DNA of 64,000 nt from Fibrobacter sp. UBA4223 (GCA_002382975.1 DFTB01000014.1:19229-83228); one strand, 5' to 3'. Shown: positions 35,817-44,483, counted from the first letter of the stretch. Numbers and translations: made by a program. Notes: generated from the sequence alone by a model not told the origin.

Positions 35817-35872
35817 TGAGTAATGAGTAATGAGTAATGAGTTATGAGTTGTGAGTTATGAGTTGTGAGCAA
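35810..35872 (+). repeat. TGAGTNR heptamer tract 1 (9 units)
   Basis: Nine in-register 7-mers, TGAGTAA four times then TGAGTTA/TGAGTTG alternating and TGAGCAA, start inside the stop codon of the ATPase gene. Two weaker units follow. Confidence 0.75.
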
Positions 35873-35926
35873 TGTATAGTGTAAAACGAATAATGATAGA
35901 TGAGTCAATCTTCGTCATCTTAACCC

Positions 35927-35954
35927 CTACCACCTAAAACCTATAACCTACTAA
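35927..35954 (+). repeat. CTANNNN heptamer tract before the permease gene
   Basis: CTACCAC, CTAAAAC, CTATAAC and CTACTAA run in register and end two bases before the permease ATG. Confidence 0.65.
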
Positions 35955-35956
35955 CC

Positions 35957-37162
35957 ATGAACCCGTTGACCCTAGCAAAGATCGCCTTACGTGCCCTGAT
36001 GCGTAACCGCATGCGTACCTTCCTTTCGGTGCTGGGAATCGTCATTGGCGTAGCGGCGGTGATTACCATGGTGGCCATGGGCGAAGGGTCTCGCCAGTCC
36101 ATCAAGGAACAGATGACCAGCATGGGCACCAACGCCATCATTGTCATGCCCAACTGGAACAGGCGTGGCGGCGTACAGGCGGAATCTTCCGAGATGTTAG
36201 AAGAAAAAGATGTCATCGCCATCCGAGAAAACGCCACCTACATTAACGGTGTTTCTCCCATGATTACCGTGAACGGGCAAGCCATCGTAGGAAACAACAA
36301 CTCCCCCACCACCCTGAGCGGCATCTCCGCCGATTACCTCAAGATTCGCAACTACGAAATCGAAGACGGCGTGATGTTCGACGACGCTGCCGACCGCATG
36401 GCGAAAGTCTGCGTTATTGGCCAGACGGTGGTGAAAAACCTCTTTGCAGGCGAAAACCCCATTGGCAAGACCATCCGTTACAAGAGCATTCCGCTGAAGG
36501 TCATCGGCACCCTGAAATCAAAAGGCTCTGGAGATTTCGGGCAAGACAACGACGATGTCATCTTCACGCCTTACCAGACCGTAATGCGCAGGTTCTCGGC
36601 CACCACCAACATCCGGCAGATTTACGCCAACTCCATCGGCGAAGGCTATGCCCAAAAGGCCACCGAAGAAATCATGGGCATACTGAAGGAACGCCGTAAC
36701 TGGACCAAGCCCACGGACCCCTTCCGGGTGTTCACGCAAGAAGAAATGATAACCATGGTCACCAGCACCTCGGACATGCTGGCGCTGGTGCTGACCGTTA
36801 TCGCAGGCATTAGCTTGTTTGTAGGCGGTATCGGCATCATGAATATCATGTACGTGTCGGTTACCGAACGCACTAAGGAAATCGGGCTCCGCATGGCCAT
36901 AGGCGCTCGCGGTCGCGACATTTTGATGCAGTTCCTGTTCGAATCAGTGACCATCAGCCTTATGGGAGGCGTCATCGGGATTCTCCTCGGGGTGGCGGCT
37001 TCGCAGATTGTAAAGACGGTTATGGGCTGGCCCATGATCGTGTCGTTTACAAGCGTAATCATCAGCTTTGCCGTGTGCTTTGCCACGGGAGTCTTTTTCG
37101 GATGGTACCCTGCCCGCAAGGCAAGCCGCCTGGACCCGATTGAAGCACTAAGGTACGAGTGA
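35957..37162 (+). CDS. MacB-like ABC transporter permease (FtsX family)
   Basis: A 401-residue permease with one N-terminal span (MRTFLSVLGIVIGVAAVITMVAM), a large periplasmic MacB-type domain (residues about 45-275, with SEMLEEKDVIAIRENATY) and three C-terminal spans (ALVLTVIAGISLFVGGIGI, LMGGVIGILLGVAASQI, VIISFAVCFATGVFFGW) ending in YPARKASRLDPIEALRYE, the FtsX-family tail. With the preceding ATPase it forms a half-dimer exporter, but no MacA-like partner is visible here. No ribosome site is seen; the CTA tract reaches to the ATG. Confidence 0.9.
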   Translation: MNPLTLAKIALRALMRNRMRTFLSVLGIVIGVAAVITMVAMGEGSRQSIKEQMTSMGTNAIIVMPNWNRRGGVQAESSEMLEEKDVIAIRENATYINGVSPMITVNGQAIVGNNNSPTTLSGISADYLKIRNYEIEDGVMFDDAADRMAKVCVIGQTVVKNLFAGENPIGKTIRYKSIPLKVIGTLKSKGSGDFGQDNDDVIFTPYQTVMRRFSATTNIRQIYANSIGEGYAQKATEEIMGILKERRNWTKPTDPFRVFTQEEMITMVTSTSDMLALVLTVIAGISLFVGGIGIMNIMYVSVTERTKEIGLRMAIGARGRDILMQFLFESVTISLMGGVIGILLGVAASQIVKTVMGWPMIVSFTSVIISFAVCFATGVFFGWYPARKASRLDPIEALRYE

Positions 37163-37232
37163 TGAGTCGTGAGTCGTGAGTCGTGAGTCGTGAGTTGTGA
37201 GTTATGAGTGATGAGTTATGAGTTGTGAGTCG
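37163..37232 (+). repeat. TGAGTNR heptamer tract 2 (10 units)
   Basis: Ten perfect 7-mers start immediately after the permease stop codon: TGAGTCG four times, then TGAGTTG, TGAGTTA, TGAGTGA and others, followed by two decayed units. Confidence 0.8.
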
Positions 37233-37276
37233 TGTGGAGTGTGGGATGACATTCCTCGCACCTCGAACCTTCAGAC

Positions 37277-37346
37277 CTAATCCCTAGATCCTAGCCCCTA
37301 AATCCTATCCCCTAACCCCTACAACCTACCACCTATTACCTATATT
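37277..37346 (+). repeat. CTANNNN heptamer tract before the aldolase gene (10 units)
   Basis: Ten in-register 7-mers all beginning CTA (CTAATCC, CTAGATC, CTAGCCC, CTAAATC ...) end in CTATATT, 6 bases before the ATG, which itself resembles the -10 box. Confidence 0.8.
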
Positions 37347-37352
37347 CACAGT

Positions 37353-37982
37353 ATGAACCTTCTCGAATTTCTAAAACCGATGCCGGTCGTGGGCATTCTC
37401 CGCGACATTCCCCAGGGCGCCGAAGAGGCCTGCGTAGAAACCGCCGCCAAGTGCGGACTCAAGGCTATCGAGGTCACCATGAACACCGCCGGTGCCACCA
37501 GCATTATCAAGAAGCTCAAGGATTGCGCCGGTTCCTATGGAATCTTGGTAGGGGCGGGCACGGTCCGGCACGAGAGTGACCTGGAAAAGGCTGTAAACGC
37601 CGGAGCAGAATTCATCGTGACCCCCAACACCCGCAAAGAAATTATCCGGCTTTCCAATACCGCAGGAATCCCCATCATTCCGGGAGCGCTTTCCCCTACC
37701 GAGGTGCAGAAGGCCTACGACCTGGGGGCTGCCGCCGTGAAAGTTTTCCCGGTGAATTGCGTAGGCGGCCCCGAATACATCAAGGCCCTGCGGGGTCCTT
37801 TCCGGGACATTCCCTTGATGGCCTGTGGTGGCGTAAACCCGCAAAATGCCAAGGCCTACATGGAAGCGGGTGCAAACCTGGTCTCCTTCGGCGGGAGCAT
37901 CTTTAATCCAACGCTCATGTCAAGTGGCAACTGGGACGAAATAGGCCGACGGCTCAAAGAATTGCTTGCCGCCTGCGCATAG
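37353..37982 (+). CDS. eda: KDPG/KHG aldolase
   Basis: A 209-residue class I aldolase that splits 2-keto-3-deoxy-6-phosphogluconate into pyruvate and glyceraldehyde 3-phosphate, or 4-hydroxy-2-oxoglutarate. The Schiff-base lysine is in AAAVKVFPVNCVGG near residue 130, the catalytic Glu in KAIEVTMNT near residue 40, and LVGAGTVRHESD and ACGGVNPQN complete the phosphate site. Length is standard. A CTA heptamer tract leads into the ATG and no clear ribosome site is present. It could serve uronic acid use after plant cell wall breakdown; no other Entner-Doudoroff gene is near. Confidence 0.9.
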   Translation: MNLLEFLKPMPVVGILRDIPQGAEEACVETAAKCGLKAIEVTMNTAGATSIIKKLKDCAGSYGILVGAGTVRHESDLEKAVNAGAEFIVTPNTRKEIIRLSNTAGIPIIPGALSPTEVQKAYDLGAAAVKVFPVNCVGGPEYIKALRGPFRDIPLMACGGVNPQNAKAYMEAGANLVSFGGSIFNPTLMSSGNWDEIGRRLKELLAACA

Positions 37983-37987
37983 CGCAA

Positions 37988-38022
37988 TGATCAATGTGCA
38001 ATGAGTAGTGAGTTGTGAGTCT
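37988..38022. repeat. TGAGTNR heptamer tract 3 (5 units)
   Basis: TGATCAA, TGTGCAA, TGAGTAG, TGAGTTG and TGAGTCT run in register a few bases after the eda stop codon. Confidence 0.6.
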
Positions 38023-38040
38023 TTATAATCGCACCTCACA

Positions 38041-38907
38041 TTACCGTCCGGCGTGCATTTTCTTTTTGCACTCGTACATGGAGGCGTCGGCGCTGTGGAG
38101 CATCTCGTCCATGTCCTTATAGACCTCGCCGGAATAGGCGATGCCGTAGGCAAAGGAGACCTTCTGGTCTACGATGGTGATGTCGCCCACCGCTTTTTGC
38201 ATGCGTTCTGCACAAATTAACGCGCCGGCCTTGTCGGTATCGGGGCAGAGCACCATGAATTCGTCGCCGCCCATGCGGAACAGCACATCGGATTCGCGAA
38301 GCAGGTCCTTGCAGGCCTTGACCACGGCACGGAGCAACAAATCCCCCGCCTGGTGACCAAACTTGTCATTTACCGTCTTGAGACCGTTCAGGTCAAAATA
38401 AACCATGGAGAAGTGCGTCCCATAACGCTTGCTGCGGGAGAACCATTCGCGCAGGGTGTAAATGGCGTGCCTACGGTTATAACTCTGGGTCAGGTCATCG
38501 GTGAGGGAAATGTCGCGCAGGTACTTGAGGGTACGGCAAAGACGGATATGCACGTTGATACGGGCCAGCAAAATCTCGGTAGGCGAATGCTTGCACACAA
38601 AGTCGGAAGCTCCAGCATGGAATCCCTTGGTAATGCTGTCGGAATCTTCCCTGCTGGTGAGGAATATGATAGGCAAATCATCCAGGGCGTGCTTTTCGCG
38701 AATGCGCAGGCACACCTCGTAGCCGTTTAGGCTAGGCATGTTAATGTCCAGGAGTACCAAATCGAAGGTTCCCTTTTCCAATAGGGCAAGGGCTTCTTCG
38801 CCAGAGGTAGCGGCCACCACCTTGTAACCCACCTGGGTCAAAAGTTCCCCGTTCTTTTCCAAGATTTCGGTGCTGTCGTCTACGATGAGAATCTTTTCTT
38901 CTTTCAT
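38041..38907 (-). CDS. Response regulator with diguanylate cyclase domain (REC-GGDEF)
   Basis: A 288-residue signalling protein. Residues 1-125 form a receiver domain: acidic pair in ILIVDDST, phospho-acceptor Asp in LVLLDINMPS and Lys in DFVCKHSP. Residues of about 140-285 are a GGDEF domain with the intact active-site motif RMGGDEFMVL and preceding DDLTQSYNRRHA. No I-site RxxD is visible directly upstream of GGDEF (DLLRESD is the nearest). It should make cyclic di-GMP when phosphorylated. GGAG is before the ATG. mqnA lies 9 bases upstream, so the two share a transcript. Confidence 0.92.
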   Translation of the reverse strand: MKEEKILIVDDSTEILEKNGELLTQVGYKVVAATSGEEALALLEKGTFDLVLLDINMPSLNGYEVCLRIREKHALDDLPIIFLTSREDSDSITKGFHAGASDFVCKHSPTEILLARINVHIRLCRTLKYLRDISLTDDLTQSYNRRHAIYTLREWFSRSKRYGTHFSMVYFDLNGLKTVNDKFGHQAGDLLLRAVVKACKDLLRESDVLFRMGGDEFMVLCPDTDKAGALICAERMQKAVGDITIVDQKVSFAYGIAYSGEVYKDMDEMLHSADASMYECKKKMHAGR

Positions 38908-38916
38908 GTACTCCCC

Positions 38917-39735
38917 CTATAAAAATTCCAAGACTGGCGACTTTTCGACTAGTCCAAGCTTTGCGGCATACCCGAAAAAACACTCCAAGGATTTTTTTCG
39001 TTCGTCTGTAAAATGATAATCTATAATTTTATAGTAATCAAGTAGCGACTTCTTGTCCAGATTCACAGGAAATCTTGAAATCCAGCGGTCCAGGGCGGCT
39101 GCGGGGTCGGCACGGAAGGCCTCAACGCTTTTTTCCGTTTCTTGTAGATATTGCTCCAGAACGGGCCTGATTTCGGGTTCTAGAGCCGATTTTTCGATAA
39201 TCCACGCCCCAAACACAAAAGGCATGCCCTGCCAGTCCTGCCACAGGGTTCCTAGGTCGTAGCTGTAAGGGAACCGACGGCGTTCCGCTTCTTCCAAGGC
39301 CAAGTCCCCGATAAGCAGGCAGGCGTCGTCGGTGGCTTCGGCGGCAAGGCCGCCCGTATATTCGGCACGCACCCGGAAACGTTCCGAAAGCAGAATTTTC
39401 AGCAGGGCCACAGAGGTCTGGCTCTGGGAGGTAAGCCGCACCGTCTTGCCGTCAAGGTCTTCGATGGGGAACCTTGAAAAGAGCTTTACGGAACGGACCT
39501 CAAAGGAGCAAGAAGTACAAAGCCTGGGTGACAAGACAAAGGCGCCCGGTTTCTGGGCAAAGGTAATCGAAGAGGCCGGGGACAAATGAATCGTGCCCTC
39601 CCGGAGTCCCCTGCTGTGCACGCTGGGCGGACCATCTACAAAACGCACGCGGGGGAATTCCTGCTCACGACCCAAAAAGCTGTGAAAGAACGGCGCACAG
39701 ACCAAAAAAGGAATTCGACCCACCAATAAATCCAT
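38917..39735 (-). CDS. mqnA: Chorismate dehydratase MqnA (futalosine menaquinone pathway)
   Basis: A 272-residue periplasmic-binding-protein-like enzyme that starts the futalosine route to menaquinone from chorismate. Family signs are VGRIPFLVCAPFF at the N-terminus, VDGPPSVHSRGLREGTIHLSPASSI, LCTSCSFEVRSVKLFS, LTSQSQTSVALLKILL and LLIGDLALEE. Length is near the family norm. The futalosine pathway fits anaerobes that use menaquinone in fumarate reduction, as fibre-degrading succinate producers do. It is followed closely by the REC-GGDEF gene. Other mqn genes are not in this window. Confidence 0.85.
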   Translation of the reverse strand: MDLLVGRIPFLVCAPFFHSFLGREQEFPRVRFVDGPPSVHSRGLREGTIHLSPASSITFAQKPGAFVLSPRLCTSCSFEVRSVKLFSRFPIEDLDGKTVRLTSQSQTSVALLKILLSERFRVRAEYTGGLAAEATDDACLLIGDLALEEAERRRFPYSYDLGTLWQDWQGMPFVFGAWIIEKSALEPEIRPVLEQYLQETEKSVEAFRADPAAALDRWISRFPVNLDKKSLLDYYKIIDYHFTDERKKSLECFFGYAAKLGLVEKSPVLEFL

Positions 39736-39818
39736 GGAAAAAAATTAACTTTTGGCGGTGGCATTTTGTAGGCCGCAAAACAATTAACCGAAAAATAAAA
39801 GATATTGGCTAAGGAATA

Positions 39819-40109
39819 ATGGCTGTATTTCACGTGAAAAAGACGTCCCTGGGCGAAGACAAGACCAGTCTCGTTTTCAAGGGCAAGATTATCGAAGGGC
39901 CCATCAGCAAGGGCATGACCATGGAAATCCCCGTTACGGGTGAAGCCGTGATCAAGATGAAGATTTACGATGTAGTCCAGTTCGACAAGCAGAAGGACGA
40001 AGACAAGAAGGTGGGACTGGTGGTTGACTTTTACAACCTGCCCGACGACCTGGAAGTGGTCCAGGACCTGAACATCGCCGACGAAGACCTGAACATCGTC
40101 AACGAATAA
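39819..40109 (+). CDS. Hypothetical protein, possible small beta-barrel
   Basis: A 96-residue protein without signal peptide or membrane span, beginning MAVFHVKKTSLGEDKTSLVF. The pattern of strands and VTGEAVIKMKIYDVVQFDKQ recalls the beta-barrel domain 2 of translation factors or other small OB-like folds, but no family is recognised. The C-terminal third is acidic (LPDDLEVVQDLNIADEDLN). AAGGA lies 4 bases before the ATG. It precedes the GH5 gene by 43 bases and may be in its operon. Function unknown. Confidence 0.65.
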   Translation: MAVFHVKKTSLGEDKTSLVFKGKIIEGPISKGMTMEIPVTGEAVIKMKIYDVVQFDKQKDEDKKVGLVVDFYNLPDDLEVVQDLNIADEDLNIVNE

Positions 40110-40152
40110 CTTTACGCCGTCAATTCCGGCGGCATAACCAACAGAGCAAAAG

Positions 40153-41229
40153 ATGAAAAAAGAAAGGCTACGGGGAGTGAATTTGGGTGGCTGGTTCAGT
40201 CAGGTAGACTGTATCGAAGAAAAGGACCCTGTAGGTTTTCCGGGACTCGTGCCCCACATCAAGACTTTCCTCGGGGTGGAAGACTTCAAGCGCATCCGCG
40301 AGGCGGGGTTCAACCACGTGCGCCTGCCCGTGGACTACTTCAACCTTTTCGAGACCGACGATGCCAGCAAGCCAAACGAAGAAGTGTTCGGCCTTCTGGA
40401 CAAGGCCCTCAAAGAAATCCAGGCCGCAGACCTGGACGTGATTCTGGACCTGCACAAGTGCCCCGGTCACGACTTTCACCTGGGGTGCTCTACGGAACAG
40501 GCTTTCTTTGCAGACCCAGCCGCCCGTAAAAAGACCTGCGACATCTGGGCCTACATGGCCGAACGCTACAGCGGCGAGTCCCGCGTGATGATGGAACTTT
40601 TGAACGAACCCGCCGGAAGCGATTCCAAGGTATGGGACAAGGTGAAAGACGAAATCTTCTGGGCTATCCGCAAGCACGCTCCCAAGAACACCATCGTGGT
40701 GGGCAGCAACAAGTGGAACAGCGCCAAGGAATTCGAGTTCCTGACCCCCATGGACGACGACAACGCCATCTACAGTTTCCACACCTACACTCCGGTGACA
40801 TTCACCCACCAGGGGGCTGCCTGGATCCAGGACCCGTTCTTCCACATTGAACGTCCCTGGCCCGGCGACTACGCGCCTCCGCAGGGAGATGCTGAAACAC
40901 GCCTGAACGTGGAATACGGCAAGTGGGACAAGGCACGCCTGCAGGCGAGCATCCAGAACGCTCTGGATTTCCGTGCCAAGTACGACCTGCCGGTCAGCTG
41001 CAACGAATTCGGCGTGTATGTGCAGGTGCCCCGCAAATACCAGCTTGCCTGGATGCGGGATTTCCTTGACATTCTGCGTGAAGCCGACGTGGGCTTTAGC
41101 TACTGGAACTACAAGAACCTTGACTTTGGCCTGGTATCAAAGGGCGAGTCGCTGCACAACAACCTTGCGCAGTACAACAACCCGGAACGCCTGGACAAGG
41201 AACTGATGGAGATGCTTGCCCGCGGGTAA
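40153..41229 (+). CDS. Glycoside hydrolase family 5 (cellulase-type), no signal peptide
   Basis: A 358-residue (beta/alpha)8 enzyme. MELLNEPAG carries the acid/base Glu, SCNEFGVYV the nucleophile Glu, and RGVNLGGWF, FNHVRLPVDYF, ILDLHKCPG and YSFHTYTPV are GH5 signatures. It starts MKKERLRGVNLGGW with no signal peptide, so it likely acts in the cytosol on short beta-glucans or cello-oligosaccharides rather than on insoluble cellulose. The following gene, a CoA transferase, begins 23 bases after the stop. The substrate within GH5 cannot be told from sequence. Confidence 0.9.
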   Translation: MKKERLRGVNLGGWFSQVDCIEEKDPVGFPGLVPHIKTFLGVEDFKRIREAGFNHVRLPVDYFNLFETDDASKPNEEVFGLLDKALKEIQAADLDVILDLHKCPGHDFHLGCSTEQAFFADPAARKKTCDIWAYMAERYSGESRVMMELLNEPAGSDSKVWDKVKDEIFWAIRKHAPKNTIVVGSNKWNSAKEFEFLTPMDDDNAIYSFHTYTPVTFTHQGAAWIQDPFFHIERPWPGDYAPPQGDAETRLNVEYGKWDKARLQASIQNALDFRAKYDLPVSCNEFGVYVQVPRKYQLAWMRDFLDILREADVGFSYWNYKNLDFGLVSKGESLHNNLAQYNNPERLDKELMEMLARG

Positions 41230-41252
41230 TTGTACCCACGGGAAGGGCGAAA

Positions 41253-42743
41253 ATGGACTGGATTGCAAGTAAAAAATGTTCGGCGGCCGATGCCGCGGCA
41301 ATGATTGAAAACGGCGATATCCTGGGCATTTCGGGTTTTACGCTTGCCGGATACCCCAAGGCGGTACCCAGCGCGCTGGCCGCTCGGGCCGAAAAGCTAC
41401 ACGGCGAAGGCAAGCCTTTCAAGGTGTCGCTATTCTCGGGAGCCTCTACCGGCGATAGCTGCGACGGTGCGCTGGCTCGGGCAAACGCCATCGACTTACG
41501 CATGCCTTACCAGAGCAATCCAAGCCTTCGCAAGGCCATCAACGACGGTTCTATCCGTTACATAGACGCACACCTGGGCAAGATGGGTTACCTGGTCCGC
41601 ACGGGAGCCGTGCCGACTCCGAAAATTGCCGTCATAGAGGTAAGCGCCATTTTGCCCGATGGCCGTGTGTGCCTTTCTACCTCCGGTGGAAATTCCGTCT
41701 GCTACCTGGAACGCTCCGAAAAGATTATCCTGGAGTTGAACACCCGCCTGGGCGATAGCTACATGGGCATCCACGACAACGCCCTGCCGGAACTGCCTCC
41801 ACACGCAAGACCTCTTGCCATTTACAGCGCAGGCGATCGCGTTGGAGAAGACCTTGTAAAGATTGACCCGAACAAGGTTATCGCCATCGTGGAAAATTCC
41901 GGCTACGACGAGGTAACACCCTTCGTAGAGCCCGACAGCGTTTCTACCAACATCGCCGAACGTATTCTGGACTTTATCCGTTTCGAAGAATCCAAGGGTA
42001 GGCTTCCCAAAGGAATGGCCTACCAGAGCGGTGTGGGTAAGGTGGCCAACGCTGTACTCACCGCCATGGCAAACGACGAGCGCCTGGGGCAAATCGACAT
42101 CTTTACCGAAGTCATTCAAGAAGCGGTTATCCCCCTGCTCAAAAAGGGCAAGCTAGGCGTGGCTAGCGGAACGGCCCTTACGCTCTCCCAGGGCGCGCAG
42201 GACGAATTTATCCGTAATGCCGCCGACTGGAAAAAACATTTTGTCATTCGGCAACAAGAGGTGAGCAACAGTCCTGACGTAATCCGTCGCGTTGGCGTCA
42301 TCTCCATGAACACCGCCCTAGAAGCGGATATTTTCGGGAACGTGAACAGTTCTCTCGTGTGCGGGTCTTCTATGATGAACGGCATCGGCGGGGCGGCAGA
42401 TTTTGCAAGGAACTGCGCTCTCGGATTTTTCTTGACGCCGTCGGTAGCCAAGGGCGGCGCCGTTTCCAGCATTGTGCCCTACGTGAGCCATGTGGACCAG
42501 ACAGAACACGACACCCAGATTTTTGTGACGGAGCAGGGACTTGCAGATTTGCGGGGCCTTGCCAGCGAAGAGCGGGCACGGCTTATTATCAAGGAATGCG
42601 CACACCCCGATTTCAAGGAACCGCTCACGGACTTCTTGGAATACAGCCTGAAACACGCCAAGGGCGTGCACATGCCCCTTGCGCTGAGCAGAGCCTTCGA
42701 GATGCACAACCGGTATCTTGAAACTGGCAAGATGCTACCGTAA
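41253..42743 (+). CDS. Acetyl-CoA hydrolase/transferase family (succinyl-CoA:acetate CoA-transferase like)
   Basis: A 496-residue protein of the Cat1/AarC type. It begins with the NAMIENGDILGISGFTLAGYPKAVP-like region, has AHLGKMGYLVRTGAVP, and the C-terminal VCGSSMMNGIGGAADFARN and QIFVTEQGLADLRGL, which form the CoA and active-site regions. Such enzymes move CoA between succinate, acetate and related acids, and in succinate-producing fermenters can generate succinyl-CoA or acetate. AAGGGCGAA lies before the ATG. It is probably co-transcribed with the GH5 gene. Hydrolase versus transferase needs assay. Confidence 0.88.
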   Translation: MDWIASKKCSAADAAAMIENGDILGISGFTLAGYPKAVPSALAARAEKLHGEGKPFKVSLFSGASTGDSCDGALARANAIDLRMPYQSNPSLRKAINDGSIRYIDAHLGKMGYLVRTGAVPTPKIAVIEVSAILPDGRVCLSTSGGNSVCYLERSEKIILELNTRLGDSYMGIHDNALPELPPHARPLAIYSAGDRVGEDLVKIDPNKVIAIVENSGYDEVTPFVEPDSVSTNIAERILDFIRFEESKGRLPKGMAYQSGVGKVANAVLTAMANDERLGQIDIFTEVIQEAVIPLLKKGKLGVASGTALTLSQGAQDEFIRNAADWKKHFVIRQQEVSNSPDVIRRVGVISMNTALEADIFGNVNSSLVCGSSMMNGIGGAADFARNCALGFFLTPSVAKGGAVSSIVPYVSHVDQTEHDTQIFVTEQGLADLRGLASEERARLIIKECAHPDFKEPLTDFLEYSLKHAKGVHMPLALSRAFEMHNRYLETGKMLP

Positions 42744-42750
42744 AAAATCG

Positions 42751-42795
42751 GGCCTGGATTCTTCGTTCTGGCTTCGCCTTCACTCAGAATGACAA
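42751..42795. repeat. GTCATTCTGAG-type repeat
   Basis: Read on the minus strand: GTCATTCTGAGTGAAGG, then GAAGAATCC. This family is spread widely in bacterial genomes and lies here in the gap after the CoA transferase gene. Confidence 0.6.
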
Positions 42796-42805
42796 CAGCC
42801 GCTGC

Positions 42806-43045
42806 TTATTGTATAAGCGTGAACCGGTCCATGGTGCGGCCGTCGGGGAGCGTCACCGTGCTTTCGAAGTCCGACTTTTTGCGGACCCAGAGCGTTCCCT
42901 TGGGGTGATCAGGCGTCTCGTATTCGCTGCGGTAAACTACCAGAGGTTCCACCGTCTCGCAATCCAGAGCGATTTCCACCACGGTATAGACCATGGTCTC
43001 TTTCTTGTAATGGCGGTAGCGCCTGCCTTTTTCTGCAACGGACAT
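42806..43045 (-). CDS. DUF1653-domain protein
   Basis: A 79-residue protein with the DUF1653 layout: GRRYRHYKKETMVYTVVEIA, then ETVEPLVVYRSEY, LWVRKKSDFES and DRFTLIQ at the end. The family is of unknown function, sometimes near Nudix or regulator genes, as here. The start at 43045 is the first ATG after the patatin gene; no strong ribosome site is visible. It ends before a GTCAT-type repeat. The patatin gene lies 11 bases upstream on the same strand. Confidence 0.8.
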   Translation of the reverse strand: MSVAEKGRRYRHYKKETMVYTVVEIALDCETVEPLVVYRSEYETPDHPKGTLWVRKKSDFESTVTLPDGRTMDRFTLIQ

Positions 43046-43056
43046 AAAAACCCGAT

Positions 43057-43923
43057 TTACTTTTCCAAAAAATTCAGCAGGGCATCCAGGCGGGCGTTTA
43101 CATCCTTGCGGCCCAAGTTGTAAAGGTCCACCAGTTTGGACTTGTCCTTTTCCAGCCGGGAAATGTGCATGGCCTCGCTGGGGCGGAACACAAACACACT
43201 CCCTTCTTTTTCCTTTTTGGCAATCAGGTCCAGACAGGCGTTGTAACGCTCATGCCGGTTGGCCGCAGCCTCGATGAACTTCGGGTACTTGCGGTAGAGC
43301 AGCTTGAACAGGGGAATCATGGAGTTGGGTTTCTTGCGGAAACCTTCCGGCTGGGTCAAGAGAATCACGATCTTCTCGAACCCCTTCTTCTCCATAATCT
43401 CGAAAGGAATACTGTCGGCGATACCGCCGTCCAAAAGTTTTTTGCCGTCTAATTCTACGATGTGGCTCATCAGCGGGAGCGATGCCGAGGCGCGAATCGC
43501 GTTCATGTCGTGGGCATCGCGGTAGTCCATCACCCGCAGGTATTCCGCACCGCCCGTTTCCAGGTTGGAACTGCAGGCGTAAAATTCCGTCGTCTTGCAG
43601 GCCTCGGCGAATTTTTCCATGTCAAAAGGCTCTATCTCGTAAGGGATTTGCCTGTAGCAATAATCCACCTCGAAAAATTCGCCGGTACGAATCAGGTTTC
43701 CCCAGCCCATATATTTACTGGACTTGGAATGCACCGTATCGATACGGAAATTTCGGCCAATCTGTTCCGACAAGAAACTGCACAGGTGGGTCACGCCGGC
43801 AGAAGTTCCGCAGGCGCCTCCAAAGCGGAGCCCCAGCTCGTTGAACACGTCCAGAATACCGCCCGTGTAGGCGCCGCGCATGCCGCCTCCTTCCACAACC
43901 ACTGCCACTTTCTTGTACATCAT
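43057..43923 (-). CDS. Patatin-like phospholipase
   Basis: A 288-residue patatin-family acyl hydrolase. The oxyanion loop GGGMRGAYTGG is at residue 13, the nucleophile Ser in GTSAGV near 40, and the catalytic Asp in LLDGGIADS near 160, so the Ser-Asp dyad is complete. It resembles bacterial YjjU-type patatins rather than the RssA group. Two Met codons open the frame, at 43923 and 43920. The Nudix gene lies 3 bases upstream; DUF1653 follows 11 bases downstream, forming a three-gene unit. Lipid substrate unknown. Confidence 0.9.
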   Translation of the reverse strand: MMYKKVAVVVEGGGMRGAYTGGILDVFNELGLRFGGACGTSAGVTHLCSFLSEQIGRNFRIDTVHSKSSKYMGWGNLIRTGEFFEVDYCYRQIPYEIEPFDMEKFAEACKTTEFYACSSNLETGGAEYLRVMDYRDAHDMNAIRASASLPLMSHIVELDGKKLLDGGIADSIPFEIMEKKGFEKIVILLTQPEGFRKKPNSMIPLFKLLYRKYPKFIEAAANRHERYNACLDLIAKKEKEGSVFVFRPSEAMHISRLEKDKSKLVDLYNLGRKDVNARLDALLNFLEK

Positions 43924-43926
43924 GGG

Positions 43927-44466
43927 TTACAATCTAGAAATACTTTCGAGCCATTGGTAATCCTTCGGGTGGCTCACGAACCTTTCGGGGCGCTTGCGGT
44001 TCAGTTCCAGAAACTCCGGTACCGTCATCCACACGAAATCGTCCACCTCGCCGGGCTGTGGCACCAGATGGCGGGCCTCTTCGTCGGTAAGCGTTATTTT
44101 GTATGTATCGTAATATTCGTTGTCGAAATAAGTGCCGTCGTTCAAGACACTTTCGTGGGTCGCTTCAAAGAGGTATTCCAAATCACCTGAATTTTTATGG
44201 ACGCCTAATTCCTCTTTCAGTTCTCGGACGGCGGCATTCCGGCTGGTGTCGCCAGCAGAGATGTGGCCCGCGCAGCTGGTGTCCAGAAGGTTCGGGTTAT
44301 TCTCTTTCAAATGACTGCGAAGCTGGAAAAGTACACGGCCCGTTCCATCAAAGGCCCAGATATGGACTGTGCGGTGCCATAGCCCTTTGGCATGAACCTC
44401 CGTTCGCCCGCAAGAATACCCTGCCGGGCTTCCGTCAGGGTTCAGGATGTCGATTTGTTCTTCCAT
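43927..44466 (-). CDS. Nudix hydrolase (isopentenyl-diphosphate isomerase-like)
   Basis: A 179-residue Nudix protein. The Nudix box is GHISAGDTSRNAAVRELKEE followed by LGV, where the first Glu of the consensus is replaced by Asp and the REx2EE metal site is kept. Residues 1-50, with WHRTVHIWAFDG, resemble the isomerase-like subgroup that often acts on other diphosphates. A TATATTTC box ends 5 bases before the ATG, leaving no room for a ribosome site, so a leaderless message is possible. It is the first gene of a unit with the patatin and DUF1653 genes. Confidence 0.87.
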   Translation of the reverse strand: MEEQIDILNPDGSPAGYSCGRTEVHAKGLWHRTVHIWAFDGTGRVLFQLRSHLKENNPNLLDTSCAGHISAGDTSRNAAVRELKEELGVHKNSGDLEYLFEATHESVLNDGTYFDNEYYDTYKITLTDEEARHLVPQPGEVDDFVWMTVPEFLELNRKRPERFVSHPKDYQWLESISRL

Positions 44467-44483
44467 AGATGGAAATATAAAAA

